Shown: in pieces, positions 45,401 through 56,489 of the stretch
Layout: each line of letters begins with the position of its first letter
How positions within the stretch are numbered: the first letter of the stretch is position 1
Source of the DNA: Ustilaginoidea virens
Lineage: Eukaryota > Ascomycota > Sordariomycetes > Hypocreales > Clavicipitaceae
Assembly (NCBI RefSeq): GCF_000687475.1
Contig: NC_057320.1
Span: forward strand, 3,906,001 to 3,970,000
Direction of reading: 5' to 3'
Length of the DNA stretch: 64,000 nucleotides
The notes under the pieces: generated by a model
Database searches by the model: none
Told to the model about the DNA's origin: nothing
What the model saw: only the letters and a program-made list of their open reading frames with translations
Program-made: the position numbers and the translations under genes

Positions 45401-47068
45401 CGAGTTCCCGGGGATTTCGCTGATTTCGTCAACTACCTTCTCAAAGACATGGCACCGCAGAATCGACGAGCATTCATCTCCCTCATCAAGCTACTCGCTG
45501 ATTTGTTGGATGGGTGTGGCAACGACAGCGACAGGGGAGCATTGACCCTTGCCTTCGCCGAGCTTCTTGTCACCAGTGGCGCCGCACACAACTACATCAA
45601 CCTTCTGGATCGGCTCGTCCAAGACTGCGACAGGATGTTTGATGATCAGAACGCTAGCCAGGGCTTCCATCCCACTGTGACCGGTTTCGACTCCTGCGCA
45701 CTGGCGTACCGCCCCGGCAAGGCTCACACAGGATCCATCACATCCAACGCCTCTTCGCTGCGGCGCAAGTTTGGCCTAGATTCCATCCTTCGTCAAGGCT
45801 CGAAAGATGAGCGACCATCTATGTGGCGCACGTTGAGCAAGCATCGAAATCCCGCTACCGGCGAAGCTTCGACGTTGACCAGCGACATGCTAGACGTGAA
45901 TAGGCCGGTGGATGACAACAGCCTGCCAAGGAGAAAGCATCGGCGAGCCATGTCTCGCGACAGACCCCATCTCGGTGGCGCATTTGACGAGCTGCCGGAG
46001 CGACCGAGCAGTTCACATCGGCTGGACTTTCCCCTGGATACCATTGGAGAACCATGCTCTCCCGAGAGGGCCCTTTCGAAAAGCTGGAAAAAGAAGAGAC
46101 GCAGCTCACTGTCGGACCTGAAGAGTCTGATGGCTGCCGTTACCCTGGAAGATGCATCATATCAGCCTTTGCAGGCAACCAAACCGACATCAGGCAAGGT
46201 CAACAACACCGGCCCTCCCGCGAGCCCCAAACCAGCACTACTTTCAAAGATACCGGTAAACCCCAGCGTCGCTGAAGCTCTCAAAAATACCAGACAAAGG
46301 GAAAAGGAAAGGGAAAAGGAAAAGGAAAACTCGAGCAGTCCTTTGAAAGCAGCTGCAGGTACGGCCGACCAGGCTGCGACTCCCAATGGACCAGGAACGC
46401 CGAGCAGGCTGCCGAGGCATTCAAAGAGCCACTCAGTGTCCGCCATCCCGGTCCTCAGACCAGCCAAGTCGGCCTCGAGCGTGGAACCGGCAATTCGCTC
46501 CGGTAGCCCTACCCGCTCCAATGCACAACGTCTCCGGATGCACTCGCCGCAGAAGCTCAGAGAGCGTCTGCAGTCGGAGAAGCAGATTGCTCAAGAAGTC
46601 GACTCGTCTTTGCAATCTGAGCTCACCAAGATCGGAGAAGAGATGGCGTGGGTCGACCCTTGCCCCCCTACTACGCCAAGCATCCCGACTACGCAGACGG
46701 GTGGTTTCGCCACGTCCCTCCAGGAGTTGGAAGACAAGATTCAAGTAATGATGCGTGAGCTTCACGCAAAACACGCGACGACACAGCATGAACTGGACAT
46801 TACGCTGAGAAACACGGAAGCAAAAGTACGGGCCATCGACCAGCTACACAAGGAGGTGGTGGCTGAAAATGAGCTGCTGTATGAAAAATACAATGGAGAG
46901 CTGGGGAGGATCATCAAGGCGATAAAGGGCAAGTCGAGGGAGGACAAGGAGGATCTGGTCGCCAAGTTGAAGGAGCAAGGAGAGGAGACGGCGCGTCTGA
47001 AGCGAGAGAATGCTCGTCTGAAGCGGGAAGTGGTCGGCTTGAGGGCAATGTTGAAAGGCGGAGAGTAA
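42439..47068 (+). CDS. BUD3: BUD3 septation RhoGEF
   Basis: Exons 42439-44689 and 44778-47068 encode 1513 residues, the usual size of filamentous-fungal Bud3. The junction is phase 1 and gives MSRR-L-IQLLSSQFHVRN. The N-terminal ~120 residues, including YHASDPLLGHLP and FKYFSELPDGVKKYLRN, are the Bud3-specific region. A DH (RhoGEF) domain spans ~245-465, with LRMKLEELVDTEERYVMKL as its first helix and ILIEPVQRLPRYSLLIDQI as the conserved late helix. A PH-like region follows to ~700. The C-terminal half is Ser/Pro-rich and ends in a strong coiled coil (~1395-1510). In Neurospora and Aspergillus, Bud3 works with Bud4 to activate Rho4 at septation sites. The start context (GAGACCATGG) is good. 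The intron has branch GCTGAC and a 22-C tract at the acceptor. Confidence 0.92.
44754..44775 (+). repeat. 22-base poly-C tract at the BUD3 intron acceptor
   Basis: An uninterrupted C run directly abuts the acceptor AG (44776-44777) of intron 44690-44777, taking the place of the usual T-rich tract. The branch candidate GCTGAC is about 30 bases upstream of the AG. Confidence 0.92.
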
Positions 47069-47397
47069 GTACTTCTGCGCCATCAGATGCTCGTCTGCTG
47101 GGTGAGGAGTCATGTCATTCATCAGAATGACCGGGGGGTTGTTGTGGGTGTTGTGTTGCTGTCTGCGGTTTTCGCATAACAACTTGTAGTACCATGAAGG
47201 GGCGACAGTGGCGAAGAGGATGTAGATTCACGAATCAAACTGAAAGGTTCATGTCCATGCATGGAGAAAGATTGCTTCTTCTCCACCTCGGCGAAAGAAT
47301 AATATAAACTTGGGGGGTTATCGAGACGACAATCATGGCTCAAATCTACAAAGGGCGGGCGGGTCTTGTTCTTGCACATCAGCCTGTCAGCACTCGT
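47069..47397. other. Convergent spacer BUD3 / REV7
   Basis: 329 bp between two stop codons. It presumably holds both 3' UTRs. AATATAA at about 47299-47306 (ATAATATAAAC) may serve as a polyadenylation signal for one strand. Nothing else seen. Confidence 0.5.
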
Positions 47398-48411
47398 TTA
47401 AACCGACGACTCGTTTGTAGAGCCAGGTGCCTCGTCGGACGTAGTTTCGGGTTTACTGTGTTCTACCCAGCACTCGAAAAAGAGAGGCCCGGCCTGGACA
47501 GAGCGCACGGGCATGACTGACTTGGCCCCCTGAGCTCGACCAGGCTCGGGTCTGTTTCCGGATGGTGCTTGAAGACTCGGCTGAGAGGGTATCCAAAGCT
47601 GCGGATGCTGCGCGGCGCAAGATGTACTGTCAGAGCGGCCATTGACGACTTGATTGACGACTTGACCCAAGATGGGGACGATGGATTATTTTTCCGCCAC
47701 GCCTGATGATGACACAAACACAAACAGAGGCACGGCAACAGAAGAGGGAGGGGGCGGCTGCGGAAACTGCCTCCGGGACAGACTCACATGTGTTGGGGGC
47801 AAAGCCTGGTCGCGCAGCTCAACGCCTAGCGTAAAGGTACACCCTTCGGGGAGGCAGGGCCGGCGCTTGCACGCATCGGACAGCCTGCTCAGAGCACCCC
47901 TCAAAGCCTCATGCACATCCGCCATGCTGACGGCGTCGTCGGCGGCCACGGCGGCGTGATCCGCGCGGGGGTTCCAGTCGTCAGCGTGGGGGGCGGCCGG
48001 CGGCGCTTCCCCGTCCCCCCACGCGGCCGGGAAGGACCGCAGATCGAAGATCCACCGCTCGACGACGCGGAAACTGCGGGGGGCGTGCACGACCAGGGCG
48101 ATCTGGCGCACGGAGCCGGAGCGGACTTGGGCGGCGGCGGCGGCGACGGCGTCCTGGATCCACGCGCACACGCCCGGGTGGCGGGACTGGTGGACGGGCA
48201 GGTTGTACGCCCTGGCCGTGAGGAAGGTGGTCTGCGGGTAGAGCTTGCGGTAGTAGAGGATGGAGTGGATGGCCACGGCGAGGAAGTTGGTGAAGGACGA
48301 AAGCAGGGCGGCGGCCTGGGGCTGGGCCAGCAGCAGGGGGCCCGGGGCGGCTGGAGCGGGGTCGGCGGCGATGCTGGCGTCGCGGTCGTCGGGAGAGGCG
48401 GCTCGGGGCAT
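47398..48411 (-). CDS. REV7: REV7, HORMA subunit of DNA polymerase zeta
   Basis: Two exons on the minus strand, 48411-47788 and 47607-47398, encode 277 residues. The donor GTGAGT and the acceptor after GCGCAG keep phase 0 and yield PPTH-HPQLWIPSQPSLQ. The HORMA fold is evident: LLSSFTNFLAVAIHSILYYRKLYP (residues ~37-60), AYNLPVHQSRHPGVCAWI, VVERWIFDLRSFP, GCTFTLGVELRD. The C-terminal PVRSVQAGPLFFECWVE is the final conserved strand. REV7 bridges REV3 and REV1 in translesion synthesis. The intron is 180 bp, with branch CTCTGAC and an in-frame stop; ignoring it loses the last 69 residues. The start at 48411 fits family length; ATG 48561 would add 50 non-conserved residues. Confidence 0.9.
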
Positions 48412-48917
48412 TGGTGGAACCGATCCCGGGGCATTCGGGATGGCCGGCGGTGTGAGAGGAGCTTTGCGTCGGCGAGTCTTGTTAGGGGCCGAGGCTCGAA
48501 GCTTGCAGTTGAGGTTGATCATCGAAAGGATGTCTGGTCGGTAATTGGTCTGCGACAACAAGAGGGTGGGGGCCGGCAGGTGGAGACCAAGGGCCTGGCC
48601 CAGGTAGGGCTGACGTCGGGGGCTGACGTCGGGGGCTGACGTCGCGGGCGGAGACTCTCCAAGGCAACACTGAACTTATGTCATTACGGCGCCGGGGTTG
48701 TTCCTTCCCTTTGCCGTGGCGGAAAATGCCGCCGCTTGTCACTGCCACGCCCGAGTCGAGCCATCAGTCATCAGTCATCACTCTTCCATCACCATTTGTC
48801 GCCCGCATCCGTTCCGTTTCCATTGCAGGTCATCAACCAAACACTGCCGGCAGGCCTCTAAATCGATTGTTTTGCGCAGCGGCTGCGCATCAGCACCCAG
48901 CTCAACCGACTTTGGCC
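48412..48917. promoter_or_regulatory. Bidirectional promoter REV7 / PI31 with three TGACGTC sites
   Basis: Only ~506 bp separate the two divergent start codons. TGACGTC occurs at 48611, 48624 and 48637, exactly 13 bp apart within GCTGACGTCGGGG repeats. TGACGTC is the core recognised by ATF/CREB and other bZIP factors. Because the gene pair shares this interval, the sites could act on both; this is inference. Confidence 0.6.
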
Positions 48918-50276
48918 ATGGCGGCCTCGCTCAGCGTACCGGCCGTGATTCAAGGCATGGCCGATGCCTTGCCAACCCACCACCCAGAAGACCATGGCTC
49001 GGACGTAGCGAGCTCGTACGAAGCGATTGCCCTGCTGGTCCATTCCTACCTTACCGCCTTGTCCTTTAGGCTCTGCGGCTTCACCGAGGACAAGCCCATC
49101 CGTGAGTGTTTTTTTTTTTTTTCTCCTTCCTTGCCTTCGCATCCCCCTCTCCCTAGCAGGCACGGGAAAACGCCCACGGCGCATCAAAGCGCACTGTTTT
49201 CTAATATTCGCAGCCGAATGTGAGGCCTTGGCTCCGAGACTTCCCCTTCGGTGGAACGCGGGGTTCGGCTCTCTCAGCTTCGTCTATAAGCACAAGCAGT
49301 CATCCATGCAATTTCTCATCAAGGTGGATCGCATGGGAAGCAAGGTGGAAATTCGGGGCCTAGCCATCGGACACGAGAAGATTCATCGTTTGGAAAGAAC
49401 GGTCCGCGATGTTGTCCAGTCGAGTAATCTACCTGTTCGCATAACCATGAAGGACGGGCGGGAAGATCGTACGGATCTGGCAGAGAAACTGTCCAAAGTC
49501 TTTGTATCGGAAGAGGCAGTGGCTGGTGAGTCTTCTTTTTGCCCCTTTCGTCCACAGGGGAGGTGGGCTGCGTCTTTTTCCCCCCCTCCAGTGTGTGTGC
49601 TGATTTTTTCATTAAAGGCATCCTGGAAGACTTAAAGGTCAAAGTCGTGCAAAAGCTTATCCCGAAACTCCAGGTGGCCGGTTACGAGGAGACTGCAGAC
49701 GCCGAGGAAATTGCGCGTGAAGAGCGTCGGGCACATGAAGCGCGAGCCCTCAACCGTCCGTTTATAGGCGAGCCTCACCCATCCCTGACGCCGTTCAACC
49801 CTGAACCTCTGCCGCAATCCGCTCGTCCCAGACCCCATGTTCCCACGCCGGATTTTCCTCCCCCCCGATTCGAGGACGAGTACGAAATCGAGCGGCTTCG
49901 AGACCGACAACTGTCGGTTCCAGGTCGACATCCGTACAATATTGGACACGACGACCTGAACCCCCCCTCCCTCGGGCCTTATGATCCTCTTCGACCCTCC
50001 CTGACAGGAGGGGGACTGCCTCTCCCTGGTGGCCCGTCAGGCATGCATCCAACCTTTGATGATCCGCTCTTCGGCTTGCATGGCGACAGCAGGAGAAGCA
50101 GCACGGGCGGGGCCTTTGACCCTCAAGTCCCCCCCGGAGCCCGGTGGGATCCTCTCGGTCCTGGCGGCGACCCTAGATTTCCCGGCCGCGGAAGCGGAGG
50201 AGGCCCATCCGGCGGACCCGGCAGTGGCGGCGGATTCGGCAGTTTCGGCGGCGGTTTTGGCCGAGGCCTTTATTAA
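48918..50276 (+). CDS. PI31-type proteasome regulator
   Basis: Exons 48918-49101, 49214-49525 and 49618-50276 encode 384 residues with all junctions in phase (DKPI-P-ECEALAP and EEAVA-G-ILEDLKV). The N-terminal ~170 residues match the PI31/FP domain: YEAIALLVHSYLTALSFRLCGF, then WNAGFGSLSFVYKHKQSSMQFLIKV and GRAIGHEKIH-like strands. The C-terminal half is Pro/Gly-rich with the PI31 C-terminal motif DPQVPPGARWDPLGPG (~345-360) and a glycine-rich tail. PI31 (PSMF1; Fub1 in yeast) binds the 20S proteasome and affects its activity and assembly. It is divergent to REV7 and convergent to KAP114. The start ATG 48918 lies in context GGCCATGG; upstream ATGs in frame lie in non-conserved sequence. Confidence 0.88.
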
Positions 50277-51090
50277 GCGCAGCCCACGTCGGGGGGTAAC
50301 CACAATCAAACCGCCAAGAGCAGGGGCAACAGGACTGTTTGTTTTTTTTTTTTTTTTTTGTTATTTTAGCGGAGTGGCCTGTCAGGAGTTTCTGGGGGCG
50401 ACGTTGGTTTTCTTTTTTTTTTTTTTTTTCGAGTTTCCCTTTGCTGCTGAGAAACGCTTGCATGCTTTGGACATGATGAGATTGATGCATGTTTTAGTAA
50501 ATTGCCACACCACTCGTGGGCCATTTGGCCATTCGTTTCGGCTCAAGTATCGCTGGTTGGCGAATCACACGGCCCAATTCATAAATGTCATGACTTGGTT
50601 CTGTGAGAGCGCGTTGGTCCAGCTGGGATACATACGTCACAGTAGCCGTGATCGTTTTCTACTCTTATCAATCGGGAAGAAAGGAGCGGGGAAAAGGGGG
50701 TGGTGGCTTGACTTTGAACAGGCGGCTTTGCACGTTGGCGCTCTATCCTACCAATTTGTCTACTGGGAGCGGCTTTTTTTATGCATCTAAAACTTTTTCA
50801 AACTACTGCTGTTGTTTTCTGAACACGTTAACACGTTACTAGCTGCGGAAAATTGCCTGCAGGGACAGCTCTTCAATGCACTCTTTTTTGCCGACAAAAG
50901 AATACAGGGAAAAATGCCTTCTGCGACGTATCCGTGCATGTGTACTGTACTGGCTGGCTTTGAATAAACAATTCTTTGCAAACCAACAAGCAGGGAAACA
51001 TGTGCGTCTTGAAGGCCTTCCTGACGGCTGAGAATCTGTGTCAATGGCGTTGCTTTCCTTGTTTTGAATCGGAAAAATGCCCTCCCCCGT
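50277..51090. other. Convergent spacer PI31 / KAP114 with T tracts
   Basis: Two T runs of about 18-19 bases (50342-50359 and 50411-50429) follow the PI31 stop. The rest has no ORF with recognisable coding character; the ORF 50029-50790 is an artefact running out of PI31 in another frame. An AATAAA at 50963 could be a polyadenylation signal. Confidence 0.5.
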
Positions 51091-54000
51091 TCAACGCCCA
51101 GCAGAGAAGGCAACTTGGTTGAGCCTGACCTTCTCGTCCTCAGAGAGCATGCCGTACCAGTCCTGGAAGTTGGCTACGTTTTCGCGGCCACATTGAACAA
51201 AGAATTCCGTCAGGTACGAGTGAGTTTCGTCATCAGGACGCCGCTGGGGACCTCCTTCCATGAACGACATGAGGTCGGCCTTGGCGGAAGCCAGGCTGAG
51301 GTCGAGGGTGTCATCGTCGTCTTCCCACCCGTCCTCGGCGTCGTCTTCGTCGAAATCGGTTGCGGCCATGGCTGCAGCCGCGGCATTAGCGGCCGCGCCG
51401 GCCCCCGAAGCAGAAGCAAGCTCTTCAATCAGAACCTTTATGATCTTGAGCGGTGCGGGGATGATGGTGTACTGGTCAGGATCTGGATATCGCCGGTTCA
51501 TGGGTTAGCAGCAAGTTACCCATTGACACTCTAGTAGGGAGCGACAACCGCGCAAAGTCTGCAAAATCTATCTACATTTGTACGCACTCTGCTTCGCTCG
51601 TGATCGAGTCTTGATTCTGCCGTCATCAGGACCAACAATCAAGTCGCCCTTCACCGTAATCTGAGACAGACGAGGGTCGTTGAGCCCGTATACTTTCGAC
51701 AGAGCAATGACACTAAAAGAAAAGGCCCGTGAGCAAAGGGTCAGCAGCGTTCATATCGATCCAAGGGGCGACAGACGACCTGGGGGAGAAAAGGCAAAGA
51801 GTGGGCCACGAGGGGTGGTCAAATCTGCACGCACTTTTGTCTGATCTCATCGTAGCCGGCAAAGCTGACAGAGTTCTCCAACCACTTGGCAAGAACAACC
51901 TGCAACCCACTCTCTCCATTGATCTGAATTTGGCCGAGAAACTCGACAACATCCTGTGCTCCAATCAGAGATAGGCGTGCAAAGACGAGTATCAACGACT
52001 GGATAAAGGCGGCAGCCTGAGCAGTCGCCAATCGATTCGCCACAGCCTGCAGCAGCTGGGGCAGGAAAGGGCCGAGGCGGTCCTGGCCAGCTTTCTCGAC
52101 GAGCTCTGCAGCCAGGCCGCCGACCTCGGAAGCTGAATTGTCTTCGATGGAAGGGCCGAGCAGGCGGTCAACAATGTGCAAGCAGACCTCGAGGCCGGAT
52201 CGGCCGTTGGCATCTTGCCAGTTGAAGACTTGTTGGTGATCGTGAGAAAGGATCCACTTGACAGCCTCGGAGCCGGGACGGAGAACCTCCCCTTCGTTTG
52301 ACTCCATCAGAAGACGGTTCAACTTGGGAAGGACGGCAGCCACGAAGCCGTCGGGTAGCGGCTCCGACCCGTGTTCAGAAAGCACAACCAGAAGCTCGGT
52401 AGCAACAGTCACGAGCGGGTTGTCCTCGGTCACATTCGCCACGTCAAAGGCTCCGGTCAGTGTAGGCAGGGTACGGCCACATAGTGCCTTGAAAGACTCC
52501 TTGTCCGAGAGACTGCCAACAATCTCCTCAAAGGCTTCCGAGACGAGCATGGTAACTTGAAAGTTACTGGCGCCAAGCTTGGCGAGCAAAAATAACAAGT
52601 CGGTGGACTGGATGTCGGCAGAGAGGGCGATTTTGGTGTCTAGGCCGATGGCTGCGCGCAAAGACTCTGCCAGAACAACCAGGAGCTCATCCGCCTCCTC
52701 CATCTCAGCAGGATCCTTGCCGTTCATGTACGATTGGATGGATGTGATAATGGGGAATTGCCGATCAGAAGCGACTCGACCAGAGTTTATCAGACCCTCA
52801 ATGGCCTTGATGCAGGCTACCTGGACCACCTCGGACTCCTCATTCGTGATTGCGTGAATCATGCGATTCAAAAGCTCCGGGGGGGTTGGGAAAGAGCGGC
52901 CAATGATGCCGGCGACGAGGTAGCCGCGAGCGCGAAGGAGGGGCTCGTCGGGTTTGTTGATGGTGTAATCTACCAGCTCCAAACATGCACTGGCCACAGC
53001 ATCGGGGACGGTCTTGTTCAAATCTTGAAAGTCGCTCAGGAGCATGGTGAAGAGGAAAAGAGCGGATTCTTGACTTCGCCAGACAGATGCATCGCCAGGA
53101 AAGAGGGTTTTTGTGAAGCCAAAGAGCCCATCCACGGCCTTTTCGTTGAACCACTCGCCCATCTTGATCAACAGGTCTCCAGCCGCAGTCCTGGCGGTGT
53201 AGTTAGCAGTGACAGATGTTTCCTCGGCCAGATAAAGAGAGCAGTCAATGTCCCAAAGCTCCTCCTCCTCTTGGGTAACTCGGGCGAAGCTGACGAGCAT
53301 CTTCATAATCTCAACCATCCACGGGACATCGTAGGCGCAGGGTTGGGCCTGCAGCTGCCCGTCCAGCTCGGCTTTTACTGTGGGAGACCTGAAACACTGG
53401 TTCAGAAAGTCAAGCTCTTCCAGAACAAGATAGTCGAGCGTGTAAGGCAAGTTATCGGAATCCTCCAGGCGACCCTGCGCATTCGTATTGATGTAGAGTT
53501 CTTCGTGCGGGGCCTGCAAATGGTTGAGTTCCTCCCACACCGCGCTGAAGAGCGATGTGCTTTGGGGGAGAAGCAGGTTTGGAAAGACCTTGCGAATTCG
53601 CAGCAGCGCTTTCACAACCTGCACCTTCAGGGCTACCATGTGGTTCCAGCTATCCGGCTGGCTACCCTCGCTCAGGTCCGCATCTGGCAAGCGGGTCTTG
53701 AGGACAGTCATGAAGAAGGGGTTCCATCGGGCAAGAATTTCTTCAGCGAAGCCCTTAACCTCTTTGGCGTGGTCATCCTTGGCCATGTTCATCAAGTCAA
53801 AGCACGACCGGAAGACAGAAATAGCCAAGGCCCGGAGCATGGGTTTGCGATTGTCGTTCAACGCCACCTCGGTCAAGGCGTTGGCAATATCTCTAGCCAT
53901 GGAGAGGAACTGGTCTTCGCTCAGGCTTTCCTCTACCAAGTCGCCGAGAACGCGAAGGGCTCCGTGTAGCTGGGCGTCGGACCCGGAAGGGATAGTACTG

Positions 54001-54492
54001 AGGATGGTAGGTAACAGGCTGGGCCATTGATCGGGGAAATCGTGAATGGCAATTTTGCCTACCGCATAACTGTTGAGATGACCGTCAGAGCTCCGGTGGG
54101 TAAAAGAGCAAGCTTTTCTCTTTGGCAAGCTTAATGAATAAAGTCGAAGCAGTTTACCTGGCTGATATCTTGACTTTTCGGTCGTCTTCTTGGTTCAGCG
54201 CCAAGTCCAGCAAGGACTGCCTTAAAATAGCCCTGGTGTCGTCGGCTATGGGAACTATGGGCTCTTCATCCTGGTCTCCCACTGCCCAGTTGTTCTCGAT
54301 GAACTGTCTCAGTGAGGTCAGGGCGGACTGACGAACAGCAGTGCTGACGGAGGCGTGAGAGGCAATCTTGGCCAAAGAGACAGGGTATGCGGGATTCGTC
54401 CGGACACGCTTCAGCTCGATTTCGGCCTGTTGTCGAGGTCCCTGGTCAGGGAGTTGCGTATTCGCGAGGAGCTGCACCAGCTGATCCTCCAT
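51091..54492 (-). CDS. KAP114: KAP114 / importin-9 family nuclear import receptor
   Basis: Four minus-strand exons, 54492-54158, 54069-51835, 51712-51588 and 51482-51091, encode 1028 residues, the family's usual size. Junctions give ISA-S-YAVGKIA, EIRQ-N-VIALSKVYGL and AKQ-N-PDQYTIIPAPLKII, all conserved importin sequences. An importin-beta N-terminal domain covers ~20-100, followed by HEAT repeats including FPDQWPSLLPTIL. Near the C-terminus is an acidic segment (DFDEDDAEDGWEDDDD, ~940-957) like the loop that contacts H2A-H2B in Kap114 and importin-9. The receptor imports core histones and TBP. The start is ATG 54492 (MEDQLVQLL); upstream in-frame sequence is a GA repeat. The third intron has branch GCTAAC. 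Confidence 0.93.
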
Positions 54493-54543
54493 TTTCTTTC
54501 TTTTTTTGCTTTCCTGCTCCCTTCCGGTCTTTCCTTGTTTCTT

Positions 54544-54585
<42 letters not shown>

Positions 54586-56489
54586 TCTATCTCTTCTCTC
54601 TCTCGCTCTCACTCTCGCTCCCTTATGGGAGAGAGCTCTTTTCGATGGTGGAGGCTGAAAGAATCTTTAGAGGACCAGACGGGTTCGTGAAGGTTGGCGG
54701 GGGAAGAGCTGCCCAGTGAAGCAAAAGAGACGATGTGGTGGGAAGCAGAAATAGAGCTGCAGAACGGAAAGCGCAGGTGTACCGTAAGTCAGTTTCTGCT
54801 GCACAGGCTGCTGTGCAGCAACAAAGCGCAACGGCAGACAATGCCTTCCTTGGAATCTTTTTTGTTCTCTTTTCTTTTGCAAACTCTGCTGCCCCCCCTT
54901 CGAAAGGCGGCGATGAAGGACTCGTGCGGGAAACAACAGTACCTACCTCCTTAGGTACTGTACTACAGTACCTCACAATCTGGAGCCTAGAAGCCCTGTA
55001 CCAGGTACCGGGTACTTGCTGCTTCACAGGCGGGGCAGAAATTGTCATTGAGCTTTACTCCTTCCATGCCGAAGGAGCTCGCAACGATCCACTCGCGACA
55101 ACCTTATTCTCCTGTGCTTGTGGATCGATAAATCAGCTTTATTAATTAACTACCGAGTACAGAGTAGCCTTCAAGGGATTCTCTAGGAGATCATCCCTTG
55201 TCTTGCTGAGTGCTCCGTAGTTATGGTGTACATAGATGCGGGTCAGAGGAATCAAAAGACTTACCAGTGGCTTTAATCCCCTGTGCCAGCGGCGCCAACA
55301 CGCTGAGCCGTGGTGAGCCTCGCTATCTGCCTTGGGTGCCTGTACCTATACATGCACCGACAGGGACTGTTGACAGGGACTCCCAGGGCGAGACCAGGGC
55401 GAGAGATAAGGCTGGTCAATCCAGCAATCCAGGGCCGCGAGACCTCCAAAGATGATCGTCTCTTCACACGTCCAACGCCATCAGCGATGCCCGTTCTGGA
55501 AACCACTACATCTACATGCGCCTCTCAATATCCTGACTGAACCAGGCGCTTCGCATATGAGCCGCGTTTACGATCCGTTGCACGTTCCGAATGATGAGGG
55601 TATCCGGGATGAAGTGGTCCGCTTTCGATTCGTCTGCTGAAGCTTGTTTTGATGATGCGATAGTCAGATGGTCCGATGGTTTGATCGACCACGCAGGATT
55701 CCAAGATCGACGTGTTTAAGCCTTGGGGATCCGTCACGGGTCCCACGACGTTTGGAAAGGCAGGAACCGGCCCATTGCATCTTCCCAGGCCAAGATATCT
55801 TCTAGCCCCAACGATCAGTGGCAGCCAGGGACTGGAACCATTCCAGGGATCGTCTTCCACAACATGCATGTCCCAGTGGGAACTTGGAGTCAAACCACTC
55901 CATACTACATATGGACGGACAAGATTAAGTCTGCCCATCCGCGGGAGGCGAGATGCTGACCGAGATAAGCCAAACGCCACCAGATCCCGCCTTGTAGATA
56001 AGAGGGCGCATCAGCTTCGGCCACTAGGAACAGCATGAACCTGGGAAATGCCGTTAAATGGGCCCATCGATGCTTGCATTCCTCATTCCAGGTATCTCTG
56101 GCCGTCTCTTCCCCAAACTTGGGGATTGAATACATACGCAGGGTCGTTGTCGTTCCGGTGACGGATCAATCGCCTTCAGCCTAAGCTCAGTTCTTCGCCC
56201 TCCTGGCCACTTCTCATTTACTGCAGCTTACACCAATATTAAATAACCAGTACCACAGAGCAGCAGCATTCATCGGTTTTTTGTTGTTGCTGTTGTTTAT
56301 ATTCGTTGGGTTTTTTTTTTTTTTTCTCCCTTGGGCCTGTTCATGAACGTCTGTTGCTCCATCGCTTGGGCTCATGTGGCAGAGCTTTGCAGGCATACAG
56401 GTCTGCAATTGAACCAGTTTTAACACTTTCTCCTCCTTTCTTTTTCTTTGTTCCGTCCTCTTGGTTGTTGGACTTGATCAATCATCACC
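54493..56489. promoter_or_regulatory. Divergent intergenic region KAP114 / permease
   Basis: About 2 kb. Next to KAP114 is a CT/GA microsatellite (~54547-54620), which lies in its leader. Palindromic TAGGTAC/GTACCTA words cluster at 54940-55015. ORFs between 55210 and 56040 in several frames are short and unrecognised. A T run (56311-56325) and pyrimidine-rich leader precede the permease ATG. Confidence 0.55.
54547..54620. repeat. CT microsatellite in the KAP114 leader
   Basis: Near-perfect CT repeats, then TCTCTT variants. On the transcribed minus strand this is a GA-rich 5' leader that encodes an Arg/Glu repeat if read through, so the ORF extension upstream of 54492 is not real. Confidence 0.9.

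Noticed and set aside
47463..47738. Alternative REV7 exon 2 frame beginning after the TCATCATCAG acceptor
   Set aside because: It leads to a non-conserved frame; only the acceptor at 47608 yields the conserved REV7 C-terminus.
47911..48639. 242-codon plus ORF antisense to REV7
   Set aside because: Gly/Gly-Val-rich shadow of the G+C-rich REV7 coding strand.
52734..53969. 411-codon plus ORF within KAP114
   Set aside because: Antisense shadow of a long conserved exon; the minus frame matches importin-9 across its whole length.
55210..56040. Several 60-150 codon ORFs between KAP114 and the permease, including 55525-55980 (-)
   Set aside because: No conserved domain, no consistent frame, and comparable ORFs on both strands. 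A decayed gene here cannot be excluded but nothing supports a name.
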